Source: Azospirillum sp. TSO35-2 (GTDB lineage: Bacteria; Pseudomonadota; Alphaproteobacteria; Azospirillales; Azospirillaceae). Taken from it: DNA of 64,000 nt. The notes below the pieces were generated by a model. It did no database searches. It saw only the letters and a program-made list of their open reading frames with translations, and had not been told where the DNA came from. Numbering within the stretch: position 1 is the first letter of the stretch; each line of letters opens with the position of its first letter. The DNA lies in contig NZ_LGRA01000008.1 in the NCBI RefSeq assembly GCF_003116095.1, forward strand, positions 1,188,701 to 1,252,700, given 5' to 3'. Shown here one piece after another: positions 51,844-62,281 of this stretch. The position numbers and the translations under genes are program-made.

Positions 51844-51952
51844 GCCGGCGCGCCTGACGCCGGCCGCCGCGGATGCCACCGGCCGGCGGTGGCGGCGCTG
51901 TCGAGACCGTTCTTCATGTCGCCCGTCTCCCTGTACGTTGCACCGCCACGCA

Positions 51953-53181
<1,229 letters not shown>

Positions 53182-53185
<4 letters not shown>

Positions 53186-53928
53186 GTTGCGACCTCCATC
53201 GTCTGCAGGCCCGCCAGCATCTCCGAGGCCCTGCGGGGAGTTGCGACCGGCCGGTCGCCGATCAGCCGGCCGTCGCGGAAGCTCAGCGTGCGCTGGGCGA
53301 AGGCGGCGATGTCCGGCTCGTGGGTCACCAGCACGACCGTGATGCCGCGCGCGTTGAATTCCTGGAACAGCGCCATGACTTCGACGCTGGTGCGCGAGTC
53401 GAGTGCACCGGTCGGCTCGTCGGCGAGGATCAGCAGCGGGTCGTTGACCAGCGCGCGGGCGATGGCGACGCGCTGCTGCTGGCCGCCCGACAGTTGCGAG
53501 GGATGATGCCATGCCCGCCCGGCAAGGCCGACCTCGGTCAGGCGGGCCAGGGCGCGGCGCCGGCGCTCCTGAGCGGACACGCCCGCGTAGACGAGCGGCA
53601 GCTCCACATTTTCGACCGCGGGCGTGCGGGGCAGCAGGTTGAAGCCCTGGAACACGAAGCCGACCAGGCGGTTGCGCACCCCCGCCAGGTCGTCGGGAGC
53701 AAGGTGCGACACGTCGCGCCCGTCGAGGCGGTAGAGGCCGGCGCTGGGACTGTCGAGGCAGCCGAGCAGGTTCATGAAGGTGGACTTGCCCGATCCCGAC
53801 GGTCCCATGACCGCCACGAACTCGCCGGCGGCGATGCGCACCGACACGTCGTCCAGGGCGAGCAGGGGCACGTCCCCCAATCGGTACTCCTTGCTCAGGT
53901 GTTCGGTCTCGATCAGCCAGTTGCCCAT
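53182..53928 (-). CDS. MacB-like ABC transporter ATPase (LolD/MacB group)
   Basis: A 248-residue ATPase with Walker A GPSGSGKST, Q-loop FVFQGFNLLPR, signature LSGGQQQR, Walker B LLILADEPTGALD and H-loop VTHEPD, all typical of the MacB/LolD group. Its stop overlaps the permease start, and the adaptor gene ends 46 bases upstream. It drives the mechanotransmission cycle of the tripartite pump. Confidence 0.94.
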
Positions 53929-53973
53929 GGCCGGGCTCCCCGGTGGAAGGCGCGCCCGTCAGCGGCGCGGATG

Positions 53974-55401
53974 TCAGAGACGAGGTCCGCCGCCCATGGA
54001 CGGCATCGTGCCGGAGGCCGCAGCCGGGGTGGTTTCGCCAAGGATGACCCGTTCGCCGGCAGACAGCCTGCCCTCGACGACCTCCACCACGGTCCCGTCG
54101 GACGTGCCGAGACGAAGAGGGCGGCGTTCCGGCTGGCCGGAAGCGCCGAGCACCCAGACCTCGCCCGCCTGTGGGGATGGCGGCGCATCCGGCGGGGTGG
54201 CCTTGGCCGGGCGGTAGCGCAGAGCGGCGTTGGGGACCAGCAGCACGTCGTCGCGATGCTTGACGACGATGCTGACGTTGGCGGTCAGGCCGGGCAGGAG
54301 CGCCAGATCGGGATTGGGCGCCGAGATGACCACGTCGTAGGTGACGACGTTCTGTACGACCTGGGGTGCCTTGCGGATCTGGAGCACCGCGCCGGTGAAG
54401 CCGCGGCCAGGGTAGGCATCCACAGCGAAGTGCACCTCCTGGCCGACGCGCACCGTCCCGACATCCGCCTCGTCCACGGATGCGTCCACCTGCATGGCCG
54501 CCAGATCCTGGGCGATGGTGAAGAGCACCGGCGCCTGCAGGCTGGCCGCAACGGTCTGGCCGCGATCGACGTTGCGCTGGATGACGGTGCCGTCCACCGG
54601 AGCGACGATGCGCGTATGATCCAGATTGATGCGCGCGCCGTGATAGGCCGCCTCCTTCTGCTGCACCAGGGCCGTCGCGCCCGCGAGGTTGGCCTGGGCG
54701 AGACTCAGCTGGGCCCCGGTGGACCGGACCATGGCCTGCTGGCTGACCTCCTGCGCGCTCAGCGCCTCGACATCGGCCTGGGCGGCGTCGCTGGCGGACT
54801 TGGCGCTGTCACGGTCCGAAGCCGACGCATTTCCCCGCTCGAAAAGCCGTTGGGTGCGGTCGAAACTGGTCCTGGCGTTGAACAGGAGCGCCTGCGATTT
54901 GCGCAGCTGGGCCTGGACGTTGGTCAGAGTCGCGCGCGCGGCCTCCAGGTCGGCGGCTGCGCGGGCGACGGTGGCCTGCTGGGTTTCGATGCCGGCCCGG
55001 GCGACGGCGAGGTCGCCCGCCGCCTGTGCCACCTGTGTTTCGAACAGCGCGGGATCGATGCGGGCGATGAGCTGGCCGGTCTTCACCTCCGTGTTGAAGT
55101 CGGCGACCAATTCGCTGATTTGTCCCGACACCTGCGATCCGACCTGCACGGTAACGACCGGATTGACGGTGCCGGACGCCGTGATCGATGCGGTGACCGC
55201 GCCGCGCGTCACCGGTCCGGTCCGATAGGCGGGAGCGGCGGTCTGGGTGCCCATGGTGTGATAGAGCAGCCCCGCCGCGCCCAACAGCGTGAGCAGGATC
55301 CCCAACAGCCAGCCCGAGTGCCGGAAGGCGCGCTGGGCTGGTGGGGCCGGGGTGGTCGAGCGTCCGTGGCTCGATCCGTGGTCGGTCAGCGGCAGAGTCA
55401 T
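53974..55401 (-). CDS. Periplasmic adaptor protein, MacA/HlyD family
   Basis: A 475-residue membrane-fusion protein. A single N-terminal membrane helix (residues ~31-48) is followed by the biotinyl-lipoyl half motif (GQISELVADFNTEVKTGQLIARID), a long Ala/Gln-rich coiled-coil hairpin (about residues 115-265), the second lipoyl half (IVAPVDGTVIQRNVDRGQTV) and beta-barrel domains. It links the MacB-like permease with an outer-membrane channel. It is the first gene of the export operon and has an FNR-like box 74 bases upstream. Confidence 0.93.
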   Translation of the reverse strand: MTLPLTDHGSSHGRSTTPAPPAQRAFRHSGWLLGILLTLLGAAGLLYHTMGTQTAAPAYRTGPVTRGAVTASITASGTVNPVVTVQVGSQVSGQISELVADFNTEVKTGQLIARIDPALFETQVAQAAGDLAVARAGIETQQATVARAAADLEAARATLTNVQAQLRKSQALLFNARTSFDRTQRLFERGNASASDRDSAKSASDAAQADVEALSAQEVSQQAMVRSTGAQLSLAQANLAGATALVQQKEAAYHGARINLDHTRIVAPVDGTVIQRNVDRGQTVAASLQAPVLFTIAQDLAAMQVDASVDEADVGTVRVGQEVHFAVDAYPGRGFTGAVLQIRKAPQVVQNVVTYDVVISAPNPDLALLPGLTANVSIVVKHRDDVLLVPNAALRYRPAKATPPDAPPSPQAGEVWVLGASGQPERRPLRLGTSDGTVVEVVEGRLSAGERVILGETTPAAASGTMPSMGGGPRL

Positions 55402-55474
55402 CGGCCGTCTCCGGAAGGACCGGTGCGACGGTCCACGCTATCGATCCAGGCTATCCGTCGGACGGTCCGCAGCA

Positions 55475-55488
55475 TTGACGTGCATCAA
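55475..55488. promoter_or_regulatory. FNR/FixK-like box upstream of the export operon
   Basis: TTGAC-GTGC-ATCAA differs from the FNR/FixK consensus TTGAT-N4-ATCAA at one base. Its near edge is 74 bases before the macA-like start, a usual distance for activation of that promoter. It suggests control by oxygen limitation. Confidence 0.5.
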
Positions 55489-55653
55489 GACCGGCTGCAC
55501 TCGATTGGGGTAGTCCAAAAGGCGTGGCGCCGGGATGGCCCTGCACCGGTGGCGCAGCAACCACTTGCGCCGCTCGTCCGCCACCGCCATCCCCGCGACA
55601 TGCCTCCTCCTGCTGCGTCAGGCCGACCTCTGCGTCCCTCGCACCTTGCCGGT

Positions 55654-57375
55654 TCACAAGTCGGGCGGCCCGGGCCGCTCGGTTGCGCTCCGCAGATCGC
55701 GTTTCAGGATTTTGCCGATGATCGACGTGGGCAGGGCGGATCGGAACTCGATCGTCGACGGCCGCTCGAAACGGGACAGGCGGGGAACAAGGAAGCTGTG
55801 CAGGTCCCCCGCCGACAGCCCGGCACCGGGCTTCACGACGACGAACGCCTTGACCGTTTGGCCGCGCACCGGATCGGGTTCGCCGATGACGGCGACATCG
55901 CTCACCGCCGGGTGTTCGCGGATCGCGGCTTCGACGACGCGCGGATACACGTGCTGCCCGCCGGCAATGATGAGATCCTTCAGCCGATCGACGATGTGGA
56001 GATAGCCATCCTCGTCAAGAAAGCCGATGTCGCCCGTGTGGAGGTGTCCGCCGGCCAGCGCCCTTGCGGTCGCTTCGTCGTCGCTCCAATAGCCGGCCAT
56101 GAGTTGGGGACCCCTGACACACACTTCCCCGACCCGGCCGACCGGTAGCGGCGTCGTGCCGTCTTCCACGGACACGATCTCGACGATGGTGCCCGGCAGG
56201 GGCAGCCCGGCCGAACCCGGCTTGGTGGCGCCGTCGTAGGGGGTGCAGGTAACGACGGGTGAGGCCTCCGTCAGGCCGTACCCCTCGACCAGCCTGCTGC
56301 CGGTCATCGCCTGGAAGCGCTCCTGCAGCAGCGGCGGCAGGCTGTCGCCGCCCGAAATGCACAGCCGCAGCGACGACAGATCATGGCGGGCGGCGGTGGG
56401 GCAGTCGATGAGCGCCTGGAAAAGCCGGGGAACGCCGGTCATGATGGTCGGGCGCTTGCTCTGGATGGTGGCAAGAATCTCCCGCACGTCGATGCGCGGC
56501 AGCAACACCAGCTCGGCGCCGAGCGCGATGCCGAAGTTCATCACCGCGGTCATGCCGAAGACATGGAACAGCGGCAGAACCGCAAGGAGGCGCTCCTGTG
56601 CTACGGCGCTTCCGGTGAGCCAGTCCCGGCACTGGCAGGCATTCACGGAGAGACCGGCATGGGTGAGGACCGTCCCCTTGGGCAGTCCGGTGGTGCCGCC
56701 GGTATATTGGATGACGGCCGGGGCATGCTGCGGATCGATGCCGATCGGAACACAGCGGCCGTCGTTGGCGAGCAGACTGGAAAAGGAGAGATGGCGCCCG
56801 TCATCCGGAAAGTCGGCGATGTCCTCCCGGTGGAACAGCGGATACAGCCAGTTCTTCGGGAATGGCAGGCTTTCCGCCAGGGAGGCGACGATGATCCGAC
56901 GCAGCCGGCCCGGCCATCCGACCGCCGACAGGGTGGTCTGGAACCTCGGCAGGTCGAGCGTGATCAGGATTTCGGCGGCGGAGTCGGCGATCTGCCGCTC
57001 AAGCTCCAGTTCGGCGTTCAGCGGGTTGGCGTTCACCACCGTCCCCCCGGCCTTGAGGATGGCATAGAAGGCGATGACGAAATAGGGACAGTTGGGCAGC
57101 AGAAGCATGACCCGTGTCCCCTCGCCGACGCCCAGCTCCTGCAGCCCCTTGGCGGTCCTTTCGACCCGATCGAGGGTTTCACCGAAGGAATGGCGCCGCC
57201 CGAGGAAATCCATGCAGGACCGGTCCCGGTGGGTCGCGGCCGCCTCCTCGAGCAGTTCAGGCAGGGGCCGCGCCGGCGGCGGGCGACGCCAATCCAATCC
57301 GGGAGGATAGCTGCGCTCCCAGGGGAAGGTGATCCCCTGCGCGCCTCCTGAGGCGTCGGCGATGGACCTGATCAT
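55654..57375 (-). CDS. Long-chain fatty-acyl-CoA ligase (FadD-like)
   Basis: A 573-residue adenylate-forming enzyme with the P-loop-like YTGGTTGLPKGTVLTH, the A5-type VEGYGLTEASPV, HTGDIGFLDEDGYLHIVDRLKDLI and the C-terminal catalytic Lys in TSIIGKILKRDL. It activates a carboxylic acid, probably a fatty acid, with ATP and CoA. It starts at ATG 57375 or at GTG 57408. It is on the same strand as, and 252 bases before, the export operon. Whether the two are connected is unknown. Confidence 0.92.
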   Translation of the reverse strand: MIRSIADASGGAQGITFPWERSYPPGLDWRRPPPARPLPELLEEAAATHRDRSCMDFLGRRHSFGETLDRVERTAKGLQELGVGEGTRVMLLLPNCPYFVIAFYAILKAGGTVVNANPLNAELELERQIADSAAEILITLDLPRFQTTLSAVGWPGRLRRIIVASLAESLPFPKNWLYPLFHREDIADFPDDGRHLSFSSLLANDGRCVPIGIDPQHAPAVIQYTGGTTGLPKGTVLTHAGLSVNACQCRDWLTGSAVAQERLLAVLPLFHVFGMTAVMNFGIALGAELVLLPRIDVREILATIQSKRPTIMTGVPRLFQALIDCPTAARHDLSSLRLCISGGDSLPPLLQERFQAMTGSRLVEGYGLTEASPVVTCTPYDGATKPGSAGLPLPGTIVEIVSVEDGTTPLPVGRVGEVCVRGPQLMAGYWSDDEATARALAGGHLHTGDIGFLDEDGYLHIVDRLKDLIIAGGQHVYPRVVEAAIREHPAVSDVAVIGEPDPVRGQTVKAFVVVKPGAGLSAGDLHSFLVPRLSRFERPSTIEFRSALPTSIIGKILKRDLRSATERPGPPDL

Positions 57376-57608
57376 CACGTCGGTTCCGATCACGGGTGTG
57401 CCGGACACAGTCTATCGGACCTGCCGGGATCGCCTCTTGATGCAGGTTAAAGCCGTTGCCCTGTCACCGTCTCCCGAAGGATGGATGATGCAGACCGGCG
57501 CGAAATCTCAATGCGTGCCGTGAATGCACAGCGCGGCTTTGGCAGAAGCCTTCGACTTCTTCGGCTTCACCGTGCGAAAGTATCGTGGCGTGATCCTGAC
57601 GACTAACG

Positions 57609-57630
57609 TGGTCCCCGTTTCCCGGACAGT
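57609..57630 (+). repeat. IS3 left inverted repeat
   Basis: A 22-base terminal repeat, the exact reverse complement of 58843-58864. Confidence 0.9.
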
Positions 57631-57669
57631 CGGATGAGCTTGGTTCGCCCAGGAAGAAGGACGGACCCG

Positions 57670-57954
57670 ATGACGGGGAAACGGAAGCGGTATTCGGCAG
57701 AGTTCAAGGCGAAGGTGGCGCTGGAGGCGATCCGGGGCGAGCTTACGGTGTCGCAGTTGGTCGCCAAGCACGGCGTACACCAGACGCTGATCAACGCCTG
57801 GAAGAAGCAGGCGATGGAGGGGATGGCCGGGGTGTTTTCCGGCAAGGCTGAAGCGGCTGAAACCAGCCATCAGGGCGAGGTGGAGAAGCTGCACGCGATG
57901 ATCGACCAGTTGGTCGTGGAGCGGGATTTTTTGCGCAAGGCCTCCGGTCGATGA
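57670..57954 (+). CDS. IS3-family transposase OrfA
   Basis: A 94-residue protein with a helix-turn-helix (YSAEFKAKVALEAIRGELTVSQLVAKHGVHQTLINAWKKQ) and a leucine-zipper-like C-terminus (EVEKLHAMIDQLVVERDFLRKA). It binds the IS ends. Its stop overlaps the orfB start (ATGA at 57951). A slippery heptamer near its end can link it to orfB. Confidence 0.94.
   Translation: MTGKRKRYSAEFKAKVALEAIRGELTVSQLVAKHGVHQTLINAWKKQAMEGMAGVFSGKAEAAETSHQGEVEKLHAMIDQLVVERDFLRKASGR
57927..57933 (+). promoter_or_regulatory. Slippery heptamer for -1 frameshift (orfA to orfAB)
   Basis: T TTT TTG in the orfA reading frame fits X XXY YYZ. orfB lies in the -1 frame and is open from this point (reading AQGLRSMSIGRR), so slippage would give the OrfAB transposase, as in other IS3 elements. 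Confidence 0.65.
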
Positions 57955-58808
57955 GCATCGGTCGGAGGCGGGAGCTGGTCGAGGCGGATCATCCGCGGCT
58001 GTCGATCACGCGACAGTGCGAGCTGGTTTCGATCAGCCGGTCCAGCTACTACGGACCGGCCAAAGGCGAACCGGCCGAGAACCTGGAGCTGATGCGGCTG
58101 ATCGACGGGCTGTTCCTGGAAACGCCCTGGTATGGCAGCCGGCAGATGACTCGGCATCTCTGCCGGCACGGCCATCAGGTCAACCGCAAGCGGGTTCGCC
58201 GCCTGATGGCGCGGATGGGGTTGCGGGCGGTCTATCAGCGCCCGAAGACGACGGTGCGGCACCCCGAGCACAAGATCTGGCCGTACCTGCTGCGCGACGT
58301 GACCATCGACCGACCCAATCAGGTCTGGTGCGCTGACATCACCTACATTCCGATGCGCCGAGGCTTCCTCTATCTGGTGGCGGTGATGGACTGGGCGACG
58401 CGCAAGGTTCTGAGCTGGCGTCTGTCGAACACCATGGACGTCGCGTTCTGCATCGAAGCCGTGGAGGAGGCGATGACACGCTACGGCCGACCGGACATCT
58501 TCAACACCGATCAGGGCAGCCAGTTCACCAGCCCACGTTTCACCGGCCTCTTGACCGCTGCTGGCATTCGGGTGTCGATGGACGGGCGCGGCCGGTGGAT
58601 GGACAACGTCTTCATCGAACGGCTGTGGCGTTCGATGAAATACGAATGCGTCTACCTCCACGCCTTCGAAACGGGCAGCGAGGCCAGAGCCCGGATCGGC
58701 CACTGGATCGATTATTGCAACCACGAACGCCCACACTCGGCGCTCGGCGGCAGAACCCCGGCAGAGGCCTATGAGGGCACACTGGACCGGATCAGATTGG
58801 CGGCGTGA
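57951..58808 (+). CDS. IS3-family transposase OrfB (DDE integrase domain)
   Basis: A 285-residue protein with an HTH_21-type start (GSRQMTRHLCRHGHQVNRKRVRRLMARMGL) and an rve integrase core. The catalytic triad is Asp129 in VWCADITY, Asp187 in FNTDQGSQF and Glu223 in FIERLWRSMK, with 35 residues between the last two (DD35E). It ends HERPHSALGGRTPAEAY, as usual. All motifs are intact. Confidence 0.95.
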   Translation: MSIGRRRELVEADHPRLSITRQCELVSISRSSYYGPAKGEPAENLELMRLIDGLFLETPWYGSRQMTRHLCRHGHQVNRKRVRRLMARMGLRAVYQRPKTTVRHPEHKIWPYLLRDVTIDRPNQVWCADITYIPMRRGFLYLVAVMDWATRKVLSWRLSNTMDVAFCIEAVEEAMTRYGRPDIFNTDQGSQFTSPRFTGLLTAAGIRVSMDGRGRWMDNVFIERLWRSMKYECVYLHAFETGSEARARIGHWIDYCNHERPHSALGGRTPAEAYEGTLDRIRLAA

Positions 58809-58842
58809 CACGAACCTGAACCAAGCTTATTCCAGCCGCCAA

Positions 58843-58864
58843 ACTGTCCGGGAAACGGGGACCA
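58843..58864 (-). repeat. IS3 right inverted repeat
   Basis: A 22-base terminal repeat, the exact reverse complement of 57609-57630, beginning 34 bases after the orfB stop. Confidence 0.9.
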
Positions 58865-58949
58865 TCTCAGAATGTATCTTTCGGTTGTCGGCTCTGCGCT
58901 CGCCTCGTTCGATTGGGCGTCACGACCGCGCACGTGAATGAGCCTCGGA

Positions 58950-59879
58950 TTAAGCACTCTGTTTTCCGGCGGCGCGGGCTTCGAGGTGCGACCAGAACCG
59001 TTCGGCGGCGCTGGATTGACGGGATCGCGAGCGGTACAGGTGAATCTCGATCGGAATGTCCCAACCGCTGTCCCCGGCGCGCACCAACTCTCCCTTTTCA
59101 AGCGAATCCTCGATCAGGCTCCTCGGAGCCCACCCCATGCCCCGTCCGTCCAGAGCCATCGCCACCAACAGCTTGGCCAAGTGCGACGTGAATGCGGGCT
59201 TGAGCCAGGCTTTGGAAAGGAACGAGCCTTGCGCCGCCGCGACGATTCTCCCCATGCCGGACTCCGGCCTATAGGAAAGATTGGGGACGGGTGAGCCCGG
59301 ACGGCCCGGAAGCGCAAACATCGGCTGGCCGCCGCCGTCCGGCAGAGGAGCGCTGATGGGCAACAGGACATCGTCCCCGACATGCACCGAACGAAATTGA
59401 GCGTCGTTGAGCTGGGCCTTGGCGGCGTCATGATGATGGCAGAGCAGGAACTGGACCTGTCCGGCGATCATCATGCGCTCGCAGGCCTCCATGTGGTTGG
59501 CGACCAGTTGGACGCTGACCTCGAAGGGCAAGGTCGCTTCGACACCGCGAAGCCACGCCGGAAAGAAGACCCATGACAGTGCGTTCGTTGACGCGAACCG
59601 CAGCAACTCGGATTCTCCCTGCGCCAGCTCGAGCGCTTCGGTGCGCCCCGCCGCGAGGCGGCGCACAATGTCCTCGGCCGTCGCCTGGAACGCCTCTCCG
59701 GATTTCGTAAGCTTGATCGAGTGGGTGGTGCGGTTGATCAGGGGCGTGCCAACCCATTCCTCCAGCGCCCGGATTCTACGGCTCAAGGCCGATTGCGTGA
59801 TGTGGCGAACGTCGGCGGCGCGGGAGAAGCCGCCATGCTCCAACACCGCGAGAAAGTCCTCAAGCCATGCTATTTCCAC
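58950..59879 (-). CDS. LysR-family transcriptional regulator (leuCD-like cluster)
   Basis: A 309-residue LysR protein starting with GTG just downstream of GGGAGG: IAWLEDFLAVLEHGGFSRAADVRHITQSALSRRIRALE, followed by LINRTTHSIKLTKSG and an effector domain. It is divergent from the leuC-like gene, with 246 bases between them, and probably controls it. It lies immediately right of the IS3 element, 85 bases from its end, and is not interrupted. Confidence 0.92.
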   Translation of the reverse strand: MEIAWLEDFLAVLEHGGFSRAADVRHITQSALSRRIRALEEWVGTPLINRTTHSIKLTKSGEAFQATAEDIVRRLAAGRTEALELAQGESELLRFASTNALSWVFFPAWLRGVEATLPFEVSVQLVANHMEACERMMIAGQVQFLLCHHHDAAKAQLNDAQFRSVHVGDDVLLPISAPLPDGGGQPMFALPGRPGSPVPNLSYRPESGMGRIVAAAQGSFLSKAWLKPAFTSHLAKLLVAMALDGRGMGWAPRSLIEDSLEKGELVRAGDSGWDIPIEIHLYRSRSRQSSAAERFWSHLEARAAGKQSA

Positions 59880-60022
59880 CGACTGCCTCCCTTGATCCCG
59901 ACGCGTTCCAACGAATTCTCGACGCGCCTTCGATTTTCACGCTCTGAACATCGACCGTCTGACCCGACCAAGCAATCCGCAACTCCCACCCTGCGGCGAA
60001 CGGCAAGGCACGCTGGGTCGGC

Positions 60023-60032
60023 ATAAATTTAT
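60023..60032. promoter_or_regulatory. AT-rich palindrome in the leuC-like promoter region
   Basis: ATAAATTTAT is a perfect palindrome in the divergent LysR/leuC region. A second repeat, ATTC-N13-GAAT with TAGCGCTA at its centre, lies at 60067-60087. Either could be the LysR site. Confidence 0.4.
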
Positions 60033-60125
60033 TCGCAAACAGCATTGGGAAACTCCGACCCGCCCCATTCATAATAGCGCTACGAATTTCGCGCGTCTTG
60101 GAAGATTGGCGCATTGGGGATGAGT

Positions 60126-61538
60126 ATGGACAATTCAAAAACACTGTACGACAAGATCATCGACGCCCACACCGTGCGTCAACTCGATGGAAGTGGACAG
60201 ATTCTTCTGTATATCGACCGCACAATACTCAATGAATACACCAGCCCACAAGCGTTTTCCGGTCTTCGGGAGGCGGGGCGCAAGGTCTGGAACCCAGCGG
60301 CGGCGCTGATGGTCGTCGACCACGTCAATCCCACCGCTGCGCACCGCACACGGACGATGCCGGACGACGGAGCCGCTCGGCAGGTCGAGTATTTCGGTGA
60401 GAATGCGCGGGATTTCGGGATTGAGCTTTTCGACATCCTCGACGCCCGTCAAGGGATCGAGCACGTCGTCGCGCCCGAGCAGGGACTTGTCATGCCCGGC
60501 ATGGTGGTCGCCGCCGGTGACAGCCACACGACCGCGTACGGCGCGCTGGGCGCGCTGGGCTTCGGCATCGGCACCTCCGACATCGAGCATTATCTGGCGA
60601 CGCAGACTCTCGTGTATCGGCGTTTGAAGACGATGCGGATCTCCATCGACGGCCCGATGCCGTTGGGCGTCACCGCCAAGGACGTGGTGATGGAGGTGAT
60701 CCGGCGCATCGGCGCGGACGGCGCGACCGGGTACGCAGTCGAGTTCGCCGGCGACACCATCGCCACCATGAGCGTCGAGGGCCGCATGACCATCTGCACG
60801 ATGATCGTCGAGGCGGGCGCCCGCGGGGCGGTGATCGCCGCCGACCAGAAGGTGCTTGACTACATCGAGGGCCGCCCGCGAGCGCCGAAGGGCGACCTGT
60901 GGGCGCAGGCGCGCCGTGCATGGCTCGCGCTCAAGACCGATCCCGACGCCGTTTTCGACCGCGAGATCACGCTCCGCGCCGAAGAGGTGGCCCCGATGGT
61001 GACGTGGGGCACCAGCCCCGATCAAGCCGCCACCGTGAACGGGCGGGTGCCCGCCCTGGACGAGGAAACGGACCCGGTGCGCCGGCGCGCGATGACGCGT
61101 GCCCTCGGCTACATGGGCCTGGAGCCCGGCATGCCGCTGGAGGCTGTCGCCATCAGCCACGCCTTCATCGGCTCGTGCACCAACTCCCGCATTGAGGATC
61201 TGCGGGATGCCGCGCGCGTGCTGCGTGGGCGGCGGGTCGCCGACGGGGTCCGGGCGATGATCGTGCCCGGTTCTACCCAGGTGCGTCACCAGGCCGAAGC
61301 CGAGGGGCTGGACCGCATCTTCATCGAGGCCGGCTTCGAGTGGCGCCAGTCCGGCTGCTCCATGTGCCTGGCCATGAACGATGACATTCTGCAGCCCGGC
61401 GACCGCTGCGCGTCCAGCACCAACCGCAACTTCGAGGGACGTCAGGGGCCCGGGGCGCGCACGCACCTGATGAGCCCGGCCATGGTCGCCGCCGCCGCGG
61501 TCGCCGGGCACCTCGCCGACGTCCGTGATTTCGCCTAG
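60126..61538 (+). CDS. leuC: Aconitase-family hydro-lyase large subunit, LeuC-like
   Basis: A 470-residue LeuC-type dehydratase subunit with VDHVNPT, DSHTTAYGALGALGFGIGTSDIEH, and the three [4Fe-4S] Cys in GSCTNSR and SGCSMC; the C-terminal STNRNFEGRQGP binds substrate. The start at 60126 follows GGGGA by five bases. Family members isomerise 3-isopropylmalate or hydrate maleate, citraconate or 2,3-dimethylmaleate. Location next to a 2-hydroxycarboxylate transporter and malic enzyme, not leuB or leuA, suggests a catabolic hydratase rather than leucine synthesis. Confidence 0.88.
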   Translation: MDNSKTLYDKIIDAHTVRQLDGSGQILLYIDRTILNEYTSPQAFSGLREAGRKVWNPAAALMVVDHVNPTAAHRTRTMPDDGAARQVEYFGENARDFGIELFDILDARQGIEHVVAPEQGLVMPGMVVAAGDSHTTAYGALGALGFGIGTSDIEHYLATQTLVYRRLKTMRISIDGPMPLGVTAKDVVMEVIRRIGADGATGYAVEFAGDTIATMSVEGRMTICTMIVEAGARGAVIAADQKVLDYIEGRPRAPKGDLWAQARRAWLALKTDPDAVFDREITLRAEEVAPMVTWGTSPDQAATVNGRVPALDEETDPVRRRAMTRALGYMGLEPGMPLEAVAISHAFIGSCTNSRIEDLRDAARVLRGRRVADGVRAMIVPGSTQVRHQAEAEGLDRIFIEAGFEWRQSGCSMCLAMNDDILQPGDRCASSTNRNFEGRQGPGARTHLMSPAMVAAAAVAGHLADVRDFA

Positions 61539-61550
61539 GAGCGCCGCCTC

Positions 61551-62162
61551 ATGCACCCCTTCACGCAGGTGAGCGGCCGCGCCGCCCCCTTCGCCGCCCC
61601 CAATGTCGACACCGACGTCATCATGCCCAAGCAGTTCCTCAAGGGCGTGGATCGCAAGGGTCTGGACCGCGGCGTATTCCACGCTTTGCGCTTCGATCCG
61701 TCGGGCCGTCCCAACGCCGACTTCATCCTCAACAAGGATGCCTGGACGGGCGCGCGCTTCCTGGTCGTCGGCCCGAACTTCGGCTGCGGCTCCAGCCGCG
61801 AGCACGCGGTGTGGGGGCTCTCGCAGCTCGGCATCCGCGCCCTCATCGGCACGAGCTTCGCCGGCATCTTCAACGACAATTGCCAGCGCAACGGCGTGCT
61901 CACGGTGACGCTGCCGCCGTCCGTGGTCGACGATCTCGTCGCGCGGGTCAGCCGACCCGACGGCAACCGGCTGACCATCGACCTGCCGGCGCAGACGATC
62001 AGGGTCGAGGCCGATGGCCTCGCGATCCCCTTCGCCATCGAGCCTCTGCGCAAGGACGCGCTGGTCCGCGGCCTCGATGCGGTCAGCACCACGTTGCAGC
62101 ACGCCGACGACATCCGCGGCTTCGAAGCGCGCCATTACGCCGCCAATCCCTGGTTCCGCTGA
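61551..62162 (+). CDS. leuD: Aconitase-family hydro-lyase small subunit, LeuD-like
   Basis: A 203-residue swivel-domain subunit with NVDTDVIMPKQFLKGVDRKGL, GPNFGCGSSREHAVWGL and IRALIGTSFAGIFNDNCQRNGVL, the LeuD signatures. It starts 12 bases after the leuC-like stop and completes the heterodimer. Its substrate loop (MPKQFLKGVDRKGL) is of the bacterial LeuD kind. The same doubt about leucine versus catabolic function applies. Confidence 0.9.
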   Translation: MHPFTQVSGRAAPFAAPNVDTDVIMPKQFLKGVDRKGLDRGVFHALRFDPSGRPNADFILNKDAWTGARFLVVGPNFGCGSSREHAVWGLSQLGIRALIGTSFAGIFNDNCQRNGVLTVTLPPSVVDDLVARVSRPDGNRLTIDLPAQTIRVEADGLAIPFAIEPLRKDALVRGLDAVSTTLQHADDIRGFEARHYAANPWFR

Positions 62163-62281
62163 CGCGCTCGCGCGCCGTCACCCCGATCAATTCGCCAGCC
62201 GCCGGCCATTGCCGCGCCGGGCCCTGATTGTACGGGGCCCGGCGGGGCGCCGCCCCTGTCACCGCGCGACAGAGGAACAAA

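Larger units (their letters stand above)
57609..58864 (+). mobile_element. IS3-family insertion sequence, 1256 bp
   Basis: The element is bounded by perfect 22-base inverted repeats (57609-57630 and 58843-58864), each beginning 5'-TGGTCCCCGTTTCCC, with the TG...CA ends typical of the IS3 family. Inside are orfA and orfB in overlapping frames. Both frames are intact, so it may be active. The flanking bases (ACG on the left, TCT on the right) do not form a target-site duplication. Confidence 0.92.

Noticed and set aside
57508..57608. A possible gene end left of the IS3 element: the minus strand ends AALCIHGTH before a stop, and the plus strand reads FDFFGFTVRKYRG, recalling group II intron maturases
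   Set aside because: The stretch is only about 100 bases, neither reading is long enough to assign, and no continuation was found on the right side of the IS.
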